In this document: positions 12,218 through 22,550 of the stretch, piece by piece
How positions within the stretch are numbered: the stretch's first letter is position 1
Layout of the letters: each line of letters opens with the position of its first letter
Origin: Epiperipatus broadwayi
Taxonomy: Eukaryota; Onychophora; Udeonychophora; Euonychophora; Peripatidae
Length of the DNA stretch: 64,000 nt
Reading direction: 5' to 3'
Assembly (NCBI GenBank): GCA_028023455.1
Contig: JAQFVV010013092.1
Span: 62,001 to 126,000, forward strand
Notes under the pieces: generated by a model
What the model was told of the DNA's origin: nothing
Databases searched by the model: none
What the model saw: only the letters and a program-made list of their open reading frames with translations
Made by a program: the position numbers and the translations under genes

Positions 12218-12562
12218 TCATTCATAAATGGATATGTTGGTGTGGTAGTGGATATATGGGGAAATTGAGATGCACATTGGAAAAAATAACTAAAGAGCAC
12301 TTGCTGTTATTAAAAAGGGGTTCAGAAAATGAAACAAAATTGCCAAGTAAATAATAATGTTTCAGCATCCGTTTTTTACGACCATAATAAGTCATGTGTT
12401 TATGGTTTTAACTTCAATTATAATAATGTAAAAATATTGCAAATTGAAAAAAATAACAACAAAAGTAAAATAAAGGAAGCTATACTAATATACAAATACA
12501 AACAAGACTTAATTAACAGACAGGCAGCAAACATTAACATCACGGAATTGTGGGAAGGTTAA
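12218..12562 (+). pseudogene. Penelope-like element GIY-YIG endonuclease, C-terminal part
   Basis: PLE proteins join a reverse transcriptase to a GIY-YIG nuclease. Here the plus strand reads CWCGSGYMGKL, a Cys-x-Cys pair next to the YIG block, then TLEKITKEH, where the family has the catalytic Arg (LEKRIKEH), so that Arg is lost. After a frame change the 77-codon frame from 12329 ends KSKIKEAILIYK...INRQAANINITELW, matching the family's C-terminal end with its catalytic Glu in KEA. A stop and frameshifts make it a pseudogene. It lies just upstream of the family 1 hammerhead palindrome and in the same orientation as that palindrome's right arm, so the two may be parts of one element. Confidence 0.65.
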
Positions 12563-12794
12563 CCTTTCAAAGTGTTAGTTGATGAAGACTATGAGGATAG
12601 TTAAAAGCACTCCTAAGTGGATAAAAATTTTAAAGTTATACTTTACATATATCTAATTACTTTATTTATAAATATTCAATTACAGGATTACGTATATTGA
12701 TTTGAAGAAATACCGACATCGAATTATAATATTATTACATATATGTATAATGAGCATACCAATACCTCTTAACAAGCTTTTCAGAACATCCCTA

Positions 12795-12835
12795 TCCCCA
12801 AACCTGTTTCTAGCTCTGGCTTTCATCAGTGAGGT
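12795..12835 (-). ncRNA. Hammerhead ribozyme motif, family 1
   Basis: Minus strand: ACCUCA, intact core CUGAUGA, helix II AGC-CAGA-GCU, intact GAAA, short helix III, triplet GUU, then UGGGGA. Helix I pairs over five positions. GUU is a permitted but usually slower cleavage triplet. Confidence 0.7.
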
Positions 12836-13360
12836 GCTAGGATATTTAAGCATTAGATTTAAAATACCAGGTCAAGCCCAGCACTTTATCTAATGGTTAA
12901 TCATTAAGTAGAAAATCTGAACATTTTCAGACATCCATATATCTTCAAATCCAGCTATTTAACTTAAATAGCCATATGGGACTGAGCTAAGTTTAGATAC
13001 ACCATATATTAATAGCTTTAGCAATATAAAATTGCCAAAGCCTTAAGAGCAATAACAATAATTGCTCATTATATAACATTTATAATACAAGCCTATTAAA
13101 TTAAGTCACATGATATATGATTTGATTTCCTTATAATTATTGTTATTGCTCTTAAGACTTTGGCAATTTTATATTGCTATAGCTATTAATATACTGTGTA
13201 TCTGAACTTAGTTCAATCTCATATGGCTATTTAAGATAGATAGCTGGGTTGGAAGACATATGGGTATCTGAAAAATTCAGATTTTCTACTTAATAGTTAA
13301 CCATTAGATAAAATGCAGGCTTGGCCTGGTATTTTAAATCGAAATCTTGAATATCCTAGC

Positions 13361-13400
13361 ATCTTACTGATGAAGCCAGAAATAGAAACCGGTCTGAGGA
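13361..13400 (+). ncRNA. Hammerhead ribozyme motif, family 1
   Basis: Plus strand: AUCUUA, intact core CUGAUGA, a shortened helix II, intact GAAA, helix III A-CCGG-U, triplet GUC at 13392-13394, then UGAGGA. Helix I still pairs through U-A and G-U substitutions. Helix II (AGCCAGAAAUA) has lost a base and pairs poorly, which would weaken activity. Confidence 0.65.
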
Positions 13401-13529
13401 TAGGGATATTCTGAAAAGCTTGTTAAGAGCTATTGGCAAGCTCATTATATAACATTTATAATATAAGCATATTAAATTAAGTGGCATGATATATGACTTG
13501 ATTTCATTGCAATATATATATATAACCAT

Positions 13530-13835
13530 TAAAAACCAGTCAATACTTAGACAATCCCAATATAGATAATAATCAACAACCTCAAACTACTGTCAAGACA
13601 ACCTTATTTTAACAATAAAGGTTGAATCCCAACTTTATTTATGGTCTAATATATTTATATAGACATTAACGATTGCAACTTGACCACAGAGATTGAAATT
13701 ATATAAACCTCCTTAAACAGGAAATATAACCTGTTTTGAATGCAGACTAATAAATAGTCAATTATATCATTACAAATGGCAATTATAATTTTCAAATTGC
13801 ACCCAAACTATTACTTAAATATTATTAAATAACAT
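13530..13835. repeat. Dispersed ~300-bp repeat, copy 1
   Basis: Similar along its length to 32940-33245, with shared blocks such as GATTGCAACTTGACCACAGA and TTTTCAAATTGCACCCAAA. No coding sequence, terminal inverted repeat or poly-A tail stands out. Class unknown. Confidence 0.7.
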
Positions 13836-14249
13836 TTAATATGTATATTAAAATTTTATAAAATATAATCCTAAGATATGTGAATAATTAAATATTAGCA
13901 ATATACTAAATAAAATGATTTATCTTTGATGTTTAAAAGATATTATTTAGCCAAGATATATATTGTAACGGGCACATATGTATGTTACATTATTTTTTAT
14001 TAGTAAACATAAAAAAAAAAGTTCGCCAATAAAAATTTCTTTTTTAAGAATTAAAAACTGAAAATTAAAAAAATCATCTTAAACTCGCATATATATAAAA
14101 TCGCACAGATAAATAATTATTAAAATAAAACTTTATTAAAAAAAGAGTAGTTTAAAACTAAATTTTCAGAAAAGATTTAGAGATAAAAATATATGTTTAA
14201 GTTTGAAAACAAATTAATTAATCTTTTGTAAAATGGAAATGATTATTTT

Positions 14250-15700
14250 AACTAGTAAACTAGCCTTTGGGCATTTAAATGTATAAGCATCGGTCAGATA
14301 GGAAAACAATAGAAACTTTTAGCAAATGAAAGAAATCCATCGGGAAATCGGACCTCAACGAAAAGGTTTTCACCATCATGACGTAATGTTGAGTTAATCC
14401 ACAAAATTATTATAAAAGGAAAGGTTTGAAAATAAAAGAGTTAGTTGGTTATTACGAGTGGACAGATATGTGTTAGTGTGAAGTTGAAGGAGAAGGGATT
14501 GAAAAGATGCACTCTTCAATCCCTTCAGTTCTGCTAGGAAGAAAGAGAAATGAACTATTGTTTTCTACATTGAGGACCAGCTGGAGTAAAAAACCTCCGG
14601 ATGCATAAATAAAATGGCCAACAGAATACCAATCTTTTTTGGATGGCATGGGAATTCACGTTCAAATGGCAAGCAACAGATAAAGATGAACTGTTTAAAA
14701 CCATAAGAACTTTATAATTAATGAACATTAAATAAAAAACTTTCCGTATTTAAATACTACAAAGAGAATCCTATCTGACCAACATAAATTAATCTTAATA
14801 ATGTCATTTTATGTATTTTTTTTATTTAAAATCATTTCCATTTATTTTTTTTGTTCTTTAAGTTTTATTATGATTTCTGTTCTTCATTAAACTAGTTATA
14901 TAAATATTAAACTCAAGTCGGGCGTGAATGGCTATATAGATTTGTAAAGTTATATTAGGGGAGGGTAATCTTAGGTTATTCATTTTGTAGTTGAATTAGG
15001 TCAATCGATTGGATATATTGGTGTAATTAGTAGATGTAGTATGAGATTCGCTATGGGCAGAATCACTATTATATGCCGCACACTTCTGTTTTGCCTATGG
15101 AAGGGATTATAAGATGTAGAACGCTGTTCCTTTTGATGGAGTTTTTTTTTATTGCTCTTCTTGTCTGATAGATGTAATATTCCTATCTGACGAGAAGCAG
15201 TTTTTTCTCTTAACCTAATTGTGCTGCCGTATTTGTATTACATTGAACACACCGATATATCAGATGGATTGAAGTTTGGTTTGACTGCGAACCTTTGGCC
15301 TAAGGTTAAACAAGGATTGAATATTTTCTTTTCAAATGCAAATCTATGTAGTCTATTCATACTCAACACTCTAAATAAAGATGCATTAAATTTAAGTTGG
15401 GTATAGACGCTTGCATGGGTTCGTTACCGGTTGATTATGTTTTTGGTTTTCATATTCGATCAAAATATATATATAGACATTCGGTAAATACTGATACCTT
15501 ACGGTGAGTATCTAAAATGTATTTATTCGGATGTCTTTTAAGTTATTGGTGTTAATGCAAGCATCTTATGGTGAATGCTATTGGGTTACTTATAAATTTC
15601 CCTCTGTAATTGACGGTATCAATGATTTTGTATTTTGATCGTTTATGTTTATTTGAAATGTTTTTGACTGTGGAATCTATGAAACCGATCTATACTCAAC
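14250..15700. other. CpG-containing, less AT-rich segment without recognised gene
   Basis: CpG dinucleotides are clearly denser here than in flanking DNA (for example ATCGGGAAATCGGACC, GTCGGGCGTG, GTTCGTTACCGG). Short frames exist, such as one of 61 codons at 15221-15406, but none matches a family I know. A motif GGTCAGATAGGA at 14292 has its reverse complement at 14769 and a near copy at 15181, possibly terminal repeats of a small DNA transposon. A hairpin lies at 14493-14530. It could be an unmethylated promoter region or a young unidentified element. Confidence 0.4.
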
Positions 15701-15828
15701 ATTTTTAAACAAATCTGTGCGAACTAATAATAGTATAAAATTTAAAATGTAAATTAAAAATCTAAAATAAAAGTAAAAAATAATGTTAAATGTTAAAGTA
15801 AACATATTAAAATAATAATATTTAATCT

Positions 15829-15860
<32 letters not shown>

Positions 15861-15875
15861 CATATGGGGTATATT

Positions 15876-15905
<30 letters not shown>
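15829..15905. repeat. Two (TA)n microsatellite runs
   Basis: TA runs at about 15829-15855 and 15879-15905 flank a short unique piece. The left arm of the PLE palindrome begins directly after the second run. Confidence 0.9.
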
Positions 15906-15909
<4 letters not shown>

Positions 15910-15961
15910 AAACTACCCCAGATGTAAAATTAAACCAGACCAGCATAAAAATAATATTAAA

Positions 15962-16005
15962 ACACAACCTAAGGTTTCACTGCTACAAGCAGACTTCTCA
16001 AGTGT
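15962..16005 (-). ncRNA. Hammerhead-like fold in PLE 3' region, family 3
   Basis: Minus strand: ACAC, UUGAGAA in the core position, helix II CUGC-UUGUA-GCAG, GAAA, helix III ACC-UUA-GGU, triplet GUU, then GUGU pairing with ACAC. The layout is that of a type I hammerhead, but the core differs from CUGANGA (see the findings). Confidence 0.55.
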
Positions 16006-16041
16006 AAAGAACTACAAAAAAACCACACATTATATATACTA

Positions 16042-16515
16042 TTAAAAACTACCCACAAATCCATTCACTTCCCATCCACCCTTAATATTAAAAGAACTCT
16101 TAAATAAGTTAATTGCTTCAGAATAATAAATTTTCAATAATAAAGACTCTTTAATTCTTCTTTTGATTTCATTTCTCTCAAAGAAGACAACCTTAGCTTC
16201 ATCAAAATCAATAGTGTGGCCTGTATCTTTTTCATGGACATACAAAGCAGAACTAAGATATCTATTTTTAACTCTACTTTTATGAACCTTTATTCTTTCA
16301 TTTAAACTCAAACTACTCTGACCTATGTAAACCTTCTTACAAAATAAACAAGGAATAAAATATACCACACCAGGAATAGTCTTTCTATCAAAAACTTCTT
16401 TTGTATTATTTAATAAATTATTCAATGTAACACCCCTTTTCCAAGCAATTTTCTTATTTCCAAACAATTTACTATTTCTACACACAATTTTATAAGAAGA
16501 CAATTTAAATGGCAA
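16042..16515 (-). CDS. Penelope-like GIY-YIG endonuclease, 5'-truncated frame
   Basis: 157 codons, the C-terminal part of a PLE polyprotein; the start shown is only the first Met of the open frame, since the reverse transcriptase that should precede it is missing. Near residue 50 the nuclease begins GVVYFI, then CLFC (the Cys-x2-Cys of the PLE zinc-binding CCHH set), VYIG, NERIKVH (catalytic Arg plus a ligand His), HEKDTGH (second His), and RRIKESLLL with the catalytic Glu. All key residues are intact and there is no stop before the natural C-terminus. The enzyme would nick target DNA for PLE insertion. Without the RT this copy cannot be autonomous. A second inverted copy lies 22 bp away. Confidence 0.8.
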   Translation of the reverse strand: MPFKLSSYKIVCRNSKLFGNKKIAWKRGVTLNNLLNNTKEVFDRKTIPGVVYFIPCLFCKKVYIGQSSLSLNERIKVHKSRVKNRYLSSALYVHEKDTGHTIDFDEAKVVFFERNEIKRRIKESLLLKIYYSEAINLFKSSFNIKGGWEVNGFVGSF

Positions 16516-16536
16516 AGAAATAAAAGGGGTGTTACA

Positions 16537-16920
16537 TTGAATAATTTATTAAATAATACAAAAGAAGTTTTTGATAGAAAGACTATTCCTGGTGTGGTAT
16601 ATTTTATTCCTTGTTTATTTTGTAAGAAGGTTTACATAGGTCAGAGTAGTTTGAGTTTAAATGAAAGAATAAAGGTTCATAAAAGTAGAGTTAAAAATAG
16701 ATATCTTAGTTCTGCTTTGTATGTCCATGAAAAAGATACAGGCCACACTATTGATTTTGATGAAGCTAAGGTTGTCTTCTTTGAGAGAAATGAAATCAAA
16801 AGAAGAATTAAAGAGTCTTTATTATTGAAAATTTATTATTCTAAAGCAATTAACTTATTTAAGAGTTCTTTTAATATTAAGGGTGGATGGGAAGTGAATG
16901 GATTTGTGGGTAGTTTTTAA
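16537..16920 (+). CDS. Inverted second copy of the same PLE endonuclease, N-truncated
   Basis: 127 residues matching residues 31-157 of the minus-strand copy, with one visible change (YYSKAIN instead of YYSEAIN). The open frame begins at a TTG, so there is no proper start codon; the copy simply begins where the palindrome spacer ends. GVVYFI, CLFC, VYIG, NERIKVH, HEKDTGH and KESLLL are all kept. Read with the other copy, it shows that the inverted duplication took in only the endonuclease and 3' region. Confidence 0.75.
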   Translation: MNNLLNNTKEVFDRKTIPGVVYFIPCLFCKKVYIGQSSLSLNERIKVHKSRVKNRYLSSALYVHEKDTGHTIDFDEAKVVFFERNEIKRRIKESLLLKIYYSKAINLFKSSFNIKGGWEVNGFVGSF

Positions 16921-16956
16921 TAGTATATATAATGTGTGTTTTTTTTGTAGTTCTTT

Positions 16957-17000
16957 ACACTTGAGAAGTCTGCTTGTAGCAGTGAAACCTTAGGTTGTGT
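16957..17000 (+). ncRNA. Hammerhead-like fold in PLE 3' region, family 3
   Basis: Same fold as at 15962-16005 in the opposite arm: ACAC at 16957-16960, helix II CUGC/GCAG, GAAA, ACC-UUA-GGU, GUU, GUGU. It lies about 40 bp downstream of the endonuclease stop, as expected for a PLE 3' region. Confidence 0.55.
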
Positions 17001-17055
17001 TTTAATATTATTTTTATGCTGGTCTGGTTTAATTTTAGATTTGGGGTAGTTTTGA

Positions 17056-19508
17056 TTTTATATTGACTAGCTTAGCTTTATGCTTGTAATGTTTATATAT
17101 ATATATATGTGCGTAAATAAATTTTTGTATGTTAATTACTGGCAGTGGCTTATTTTATTTATTTTTTAATATTGAAATATAATTAGGTAAGATATTATAT
17201 TATTAAATCTCTGCTACTCCCTGAGCTAGTGACATGGGCTAACGACCGGATATCAAAATATATAAATAAATAAAAAAAAATTTTTTGACTTACGTATCTG
17301 CCTACTTTATAAATTTTTCTAGGTTCAAATGCCTAGATGTTGCCCTGTAGTACAGATGACGTTAAGAATTATTCTTTCGATCATTATAATATATATATTA
17401 TATCGATATATATATACTACTTCAAATGCAAAATTTAAATAAACAAAAAATACAGACCAACAAAATATAAAACATTAAAATGTGCAAGTGCAATAAATTT
17501 TACAATAGGCCAATAATTTTTCTATCTTGCAGTGCTGTATATGATTGTGTTTATTAATAACATTTCTCCATGTCATTGCCACCATGCATAATCACATTTA
17601 TTAATAATATTTCTTCAGCTCGAAGTGAAAATGTATTCATTTTATTCTTTGCTTTGATATGGTACATAATTCCTATAATAAAATGCTTTCTAAACAGAAA
17701 ACTAAGTTTTATTAAATTTAATATTATCTGTAAAATATTTCTGTATTGTACAAGAACGATTAAAGTTTCAAGAGCTTAATTGAAAATCATAAGTAAACAA
17801 CAGCATGTATGAGTAACTCTATAAACTCTGAAGCCAATGCAGATTTAAAAACTTCAAAACAACTGGAAAAGTCATTATCTGCTTAGAAAAAATGTTATTC
17901 AAGAAAAAGGATACCATCCATAATGTTTCAATGTGATAAAATTCTCCCACTACCCTATTAAAGATTTCTTTACAGTAATTTTTTATTGTTTTTATTTTTT
18001 TGAATAAATATGAATAAATGGAAACACACAAACAGTAAATATATATGAAAATGCACTTTCTCAATTATTATTAATAATTATTTTTTTATTTTGTTAAAAT
18101 ATAATTTTAATTTTATGATTATAAACATATAGATATGGTCACTGAAAAATCCTGTACATTTGCAGTTCAATAAACAATACATTTTCTATTGTAATTAGAA
18201 TTTGAGCTATTATAAATGATATATAACATACATGAGAAAGGTCTGGAACAAAGTATAATGGATATTGTTATAATGGATATTGTGATTCCATTGTATAATT
18301 AGACTTTATAAATATGTTTAGAATATTCAATAAACAAAATAATGATTGACACTTTTTTGCATGCATGAAACTTAAATAATAATCATCATCAGTGTTTGGA
18401 AAATGTATTTATATACTTCATAATATCTAAACACTCACAAAGTGGCAGCTAGTTTACAATGTAATCTATTATGGACAAATGTTTGTTTTTTATTATTTTA
18501 TAAGAAACTTAAAAAATTACAATATCATAGAAATGATATTGTAAAGCTCAGAATTTTGGAAGAACTTTAAAAGCATAAAGATTTTATAACAAACTGAGGT
18601 GATGGCTGTCATAATTGCTATGTTTGTGTGTGGATTATTTTTGGATAAGTTTTAACATTGTATTAACATTAATCCAGATTGCATAAATTTGAAGTCTTCT
18701 ATTTTATAAACACTCTTTGATCAATCAACATGGTAACATGGAAATACACACAAAGATTTCAATTTGCATGGAGCAAACATTAATGAGAAAGTTTTTTAAG
18801 AAATGATACTAAAATCTGGATCAGGGTGAATACATGTAATATATAAATAACATATAAATAAAAAAAATTGCAATTCTATGTTAAAATTTACTTTCTATTA
18901 ATTTAAAAAATTAAATAGAAAGTAATACAGAGACAGCTTCTAATATAGGATCATTATTATTTTAGTTGATGTCAAAAATGAAATATCATATAGAGTTTAG
19001 AATGTTTCCTCATCTTGTTCAATATATTACTATCACAGACTACTACTAATTTAATAATAATTACTCATTCAATTTACTTTAATCATAGCTTACTTGAAAA
19101 ATATTTTTTATTTTAGTTTTTATTTTATAGACAGATGTTAGATCTAATCATTTGTCAGAGTCTGAATTCATTCAATTCTTATATAGAACAATCAAAATTT
19201 TTTATATTGAGTATGGAAAAAAAAGGTAAGTTTTAATTTAATTTGAAAGTTTTTTTACATTGCAAATATATTTTCATTTTTTTTTCATTATCCTTTTATT
19301 ATTAAAAATACAATGTACTTATATTAATGTTTATTTAAAGATTTAAATATCTCTCATGTTGAAGAACATTAATTGAAAGCCATTTGAATAAATTTTATTT
19401 TTCAATGTAAATTAAATATAGAATACATTAAAAAAGTTTTTTTAAGAAAATAATAATTAATATTGTCAATACCTTTTTAAACTAAAGGTTATATATATAT
19501 ATATAAAG
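17056..19508. other. AT-rich DNA, mostly featureless
   Basis: A patch at 17210-17265 (around GCTAGTGACATGGGCTAACG) and one at 17318-17340 (AGGTTCAAATGCCT, like a tRNA T-arm) may be worn tRNA-derived pieces. The rest is simple AT-rich sequence without coding signal. Confidence 0.4.
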
Positions 19509-19825
19509 AGCCTGCTAATAGCTCTAAACATGCTTATTTATTTTATTTTTTATGATAAATGCTACAAGAGAAAATATCTGAAGCCTTTATCTATGATGGT
19601 CCCCATCCCCAGACTGGTTTCGAGCTTATGGCTATCATCAGTGAGGAGCTAGGACATTAGATTCAAAATATTAACTCAAGCCAAGCATTTATCTAATTCT
19701 TAAATATTAAGAAAAAGATTCAAATCTTCAGACACCTACATGTCTTCAAACTCAGCTCTTTAACCAAAGAAACTATATGAGCCTGAACTAAATTCAGTGA
19801 TCCCATATATATATAATTCAGTGAA
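19509..19825 (-). repeat. Single family 1 hammerhead repeat
   Basis: Similar to 11459-11812 and to the arms of 12748-13449 (AATAGCTCTAAACA; AACTCAAGCC). No inverted partner is found beside it, which makes it the best reference for one unit, about 320 bp. Confidence 0.7.
19606..19647 (-). ncRNA. Hammerhead ribozyme motif, family 1 (well preserved)
   Basis: Minus strand: UCCUCA, CUGAUGA, helix II AGC-CAUAA-GCU, CGAAA, short helix III (A-CCAG-U), triplet GUC, UGGGGA. Every core base is intact and helix I pairs over six positions. Predicted cut after the C at 19612. This is the best candidate of family 1 for activity. Confidence 0.8.
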
Positions 19826-20552
19826 CATTTTAGGACTCTAGTTAAATACATTTATCTATTCTTCAATGAAAAGTTAGTATTTATTCCACATTTTTATAAA
19901 AAATAAACTAATTTGTCAAAACATTCTAGAATTTTTTAAAGCAAAATACTTGTGATTCTGTGCTGAAAATTTATTTTCAAAAACAAATGAAATAGATAGC
20001 ATATATGAACAGAATCAAACATCAGATTGCTATTAGTTTAGAAGACATAAATGGACAACTATATGATCAATAAGGCAATTTTATAAAAAAGTTTAACTAA
20101 TTCTTAAAACAAAAGTATTAAATTAAAAGTTTACTTTCAATAGAAATAAACAATACTATTACATCAAACAAAATTTAAAAAAAACGTACTGAAAGTTTAA
20201 TTCTATTTGTATCCACTTTGGTCATTAATATGGTTGATAATATCTGTCACATGACTAATATTGTCTTGGCCACTAATGATTTATTTTTAACAATAATGAA
20301 TCTCCAATTTAGTTTTAATTTTTTTAATGCCATATATAATGTAAAAATAAAGACATCTTTAAAATCATCTTCTCTTTGCCAATTTGATGACATTTTTATA
20401 CTAATATCATAATAACAAATATAAGTTTTTATGTAGTTTTATTACTAATATTTTGTTAAAATATATTTTTACTTTAGTAATAAATAATAAATACAAAATA
20501 TATCAGAATGTAAACATTAAAAGGTTAAATCTAAACTAGTCAAAAAATAATT

Positions 20553-20774
20553 AAAATTACCCCAAATTCACAACTGAACCAGACTAGCCAAAAAATAAAC
20601 TCTAAAACACAACCAATGGTTTCACTGCTACAAGAAGACTTTTTAAGTGTAATGAACTATGAAATCACAACACGTTACACTTGAGAAGTCTGCTTGTAAC
20701 AGTGAAACTAATGGCTGTGTTTTAAAGTTTATTTTTTGGCTAGTCTGGTTGAGTTGTGAATTTGAGATAATTTT
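20553..20774. repeat. Small palindrome of the PLE family 3 3' end
   Basis: Arms 20553-20650 and 20675-20774 around a ~24-bp loop. They match the outer ends of the 15.9-17.06 kb PLE palindrome (AAACCAGACTAGCC-like and TTTCACTGCTACAAG). Each arm keeps a hammerhead-like fold (20607-20649 minus; 20677-20720 plus). It carries no coding sequence, so it is a fully truncated relative. Confidence 0.8.
20677..20720 (+). ncRNA. Hammerhead-like fold, family 3 relic
   Basis: ACAC, UUGAGAA, CUGC...ACAG, UGAAA, ACUAAUGGC, UGUG. The opposite-strand partner at 20607-20649 reads UUAAAAA in the core but keeps helix III ACC-AUU-GGU with an altered loop. Confidence 0.4.
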
Positions 20775-22550
20775 GCAAATATATCTTATATTTATGATTA
20801 CTAATATTTTAGAAGTTTTGGAAGTTCACGTGAGAGATTAATAAAATTGTGTTATTCTGTAATATTAGTAATGACTCAGAAATAAGTTTTCTTTCCTTTT
20901 AATATACTTATAAGATTTATAACTCTTCTAAAAGTATTGTTGCTTTTATGAGTTTTAAAAATATTTTAAATAAAACTTGAACTAAAAAATAATTTAATTT
21001 TTTTACAAATTCTAGTAAAATAAAAACTATTTATATAAAAATTAAGCATAAATTATTTTAGTTAGTTACATTATTTTTTTATAATAGAATAACTAAGGTG
21101 AACATACTACTTATTATGTAAAATTCCTAACTCTCTGTACAATAATATTCAAATGCAAAAATTATAATTCTATATTAAAATTTAATTTTTCAAAACAAAG
21201 ATCGGTAAAATAACATTATAGTTTTAATTGGCATAGAATTTGGTGCAACATTACATAATGAGGTACTATCATATTCATGACATAGATTTTTAAAAAGATC
21301 TTTAATTTATCCATAAATTGCATAAGGACTCATTTAGTTACAATTCTATGTTATGATGTTATTTTTACATTAAACCAAAACATTGTGACTTTTTACTAAA
21401 AATGTTTTGCCTTTATTATGCAAATTTTTCTATTCTTATCATCACTTTTATTATATATCAAAATAGCACAAAGTTTACTACTGTTTTATTTATGAATTTC
21501 TGTTGTTATCAATACAAACATTTTCCATAACCTATTAATCACTAACAAGATATATGTAAGTTATGTTAAAATATTTTTTAAGCAATACAGATTTATATTT
21601 GGGTGAAAATGCATTTCCAAAAGCTTTCCAGATGAAAACCTATCTTTACTCTAGGTTTGGAAATAATGGCAGTCTAAATTTGATTTTCTATTGATTACTA
21701 TTCTTAATCCTAGAATGAAAATGTGAACATATGCCATCGAGTGCAGAATATTTAACAATCTAATGATTCAGCTTTTATTCATTTGAATCTTTTATTCATT
21801 TACATCTCTTTTCTCTCATTGTTATTTGGTTATGAATTTTTGTATTTGTATAAATACTAACAAGGTTACTATTCTTTTAAAATTGCTCCATTAACTCCTA
21901 GTGTTCTTATACTAATATATTTTATTTGATTTAGTTTGTGCTAATATTTATATACAGTTCACCTCATATACATCACAAATTCTGTTCAATCAATTATAAT
22001 ATATATATATATATTATATCAGGATAATTATAATATATATATATATATTATATCAGGACTATTATATGGCACATAATAACATAGTGTGTGTGTGTACAAA
22101 TATATATAAAGTTGAAAAGAAAAGTAGAAATGAACACAGACAAAAATTTTAGTAGATATTTTCTACTTTCCTGGAATAAAATAATCATAGTTAAAAGAAT
22201 TAAATAATTCTTGATTTAAAATAAAATTTTGTTATAGATAAACATTTAAAAGTGTCTGATAAATAAATTTGTATTATATTCTGATTTTGAATTTAAAAAC
22301 AAGCATGATTAATTTTTGAAATAATGCTTGTATACATTTCTTTTACCTATTTTTAAAAATCTTTGTACATTACAGAATTCCAAAGGATTAAAGTTAATTG
22401 AAATCAACTTTTTCCAATCATACTTTTGATAAAACTTCAAACTTGTTTTCAAAAGGATTAGAAAGATAAAAACAGTTTCTAAATTAGTGTTTTTATCATC
22501 TCAATTACTCTTATAAAAAGAGTTGATAAAAAGATTATTTTAGCTTGGCT
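20775..22550. other. AT-rich DNA, no gene seen
   Basis: Contains a ~35-bp tandem pair at about 21995-22060 (TA-rich, each ending TATATCAGGA). No other element recognised. Confidence 0.5.

Larger units (their letters stand above)
12748..13449. repeat. Family 1 palindrome, one hammerhead per arm
   Basis: Arms 12748-13063 and 13135-13449 (about 315 bp each) are diverged inverted copies around a 71-bp loop. The loop sequence (starting GCTCATTATATAACATTTAT) is repeated directly after the right arm at 13442-13512, so the right arm is flanked by a ~70-bp direct duplication. Each arm carries a hammerhead motif in opposite orientation. Confidence 0.85.
15906..17055. mobile_element. Penelope-like element 3' ends in a head-to-head palindrome
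   Basis: Arms 15906-16440 (535 bp) and 16522-17055 (534 bp) are almost exact reverse complements around an 81-bp spacer. Each arm has the endonuclease-coding 3' part of a PLE, its 3' untranslated region and a hammerhead-like fold near the outer end. The protein-level difference between the arms is a single Glu/Lys change, so the palindrome is recent or kept alike by conversion. The minus-strand copy runs on through the spacer and is the longer one; the plus-strand copy is a 5'-truncated inverted neighbour. Confidence 0.9.
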
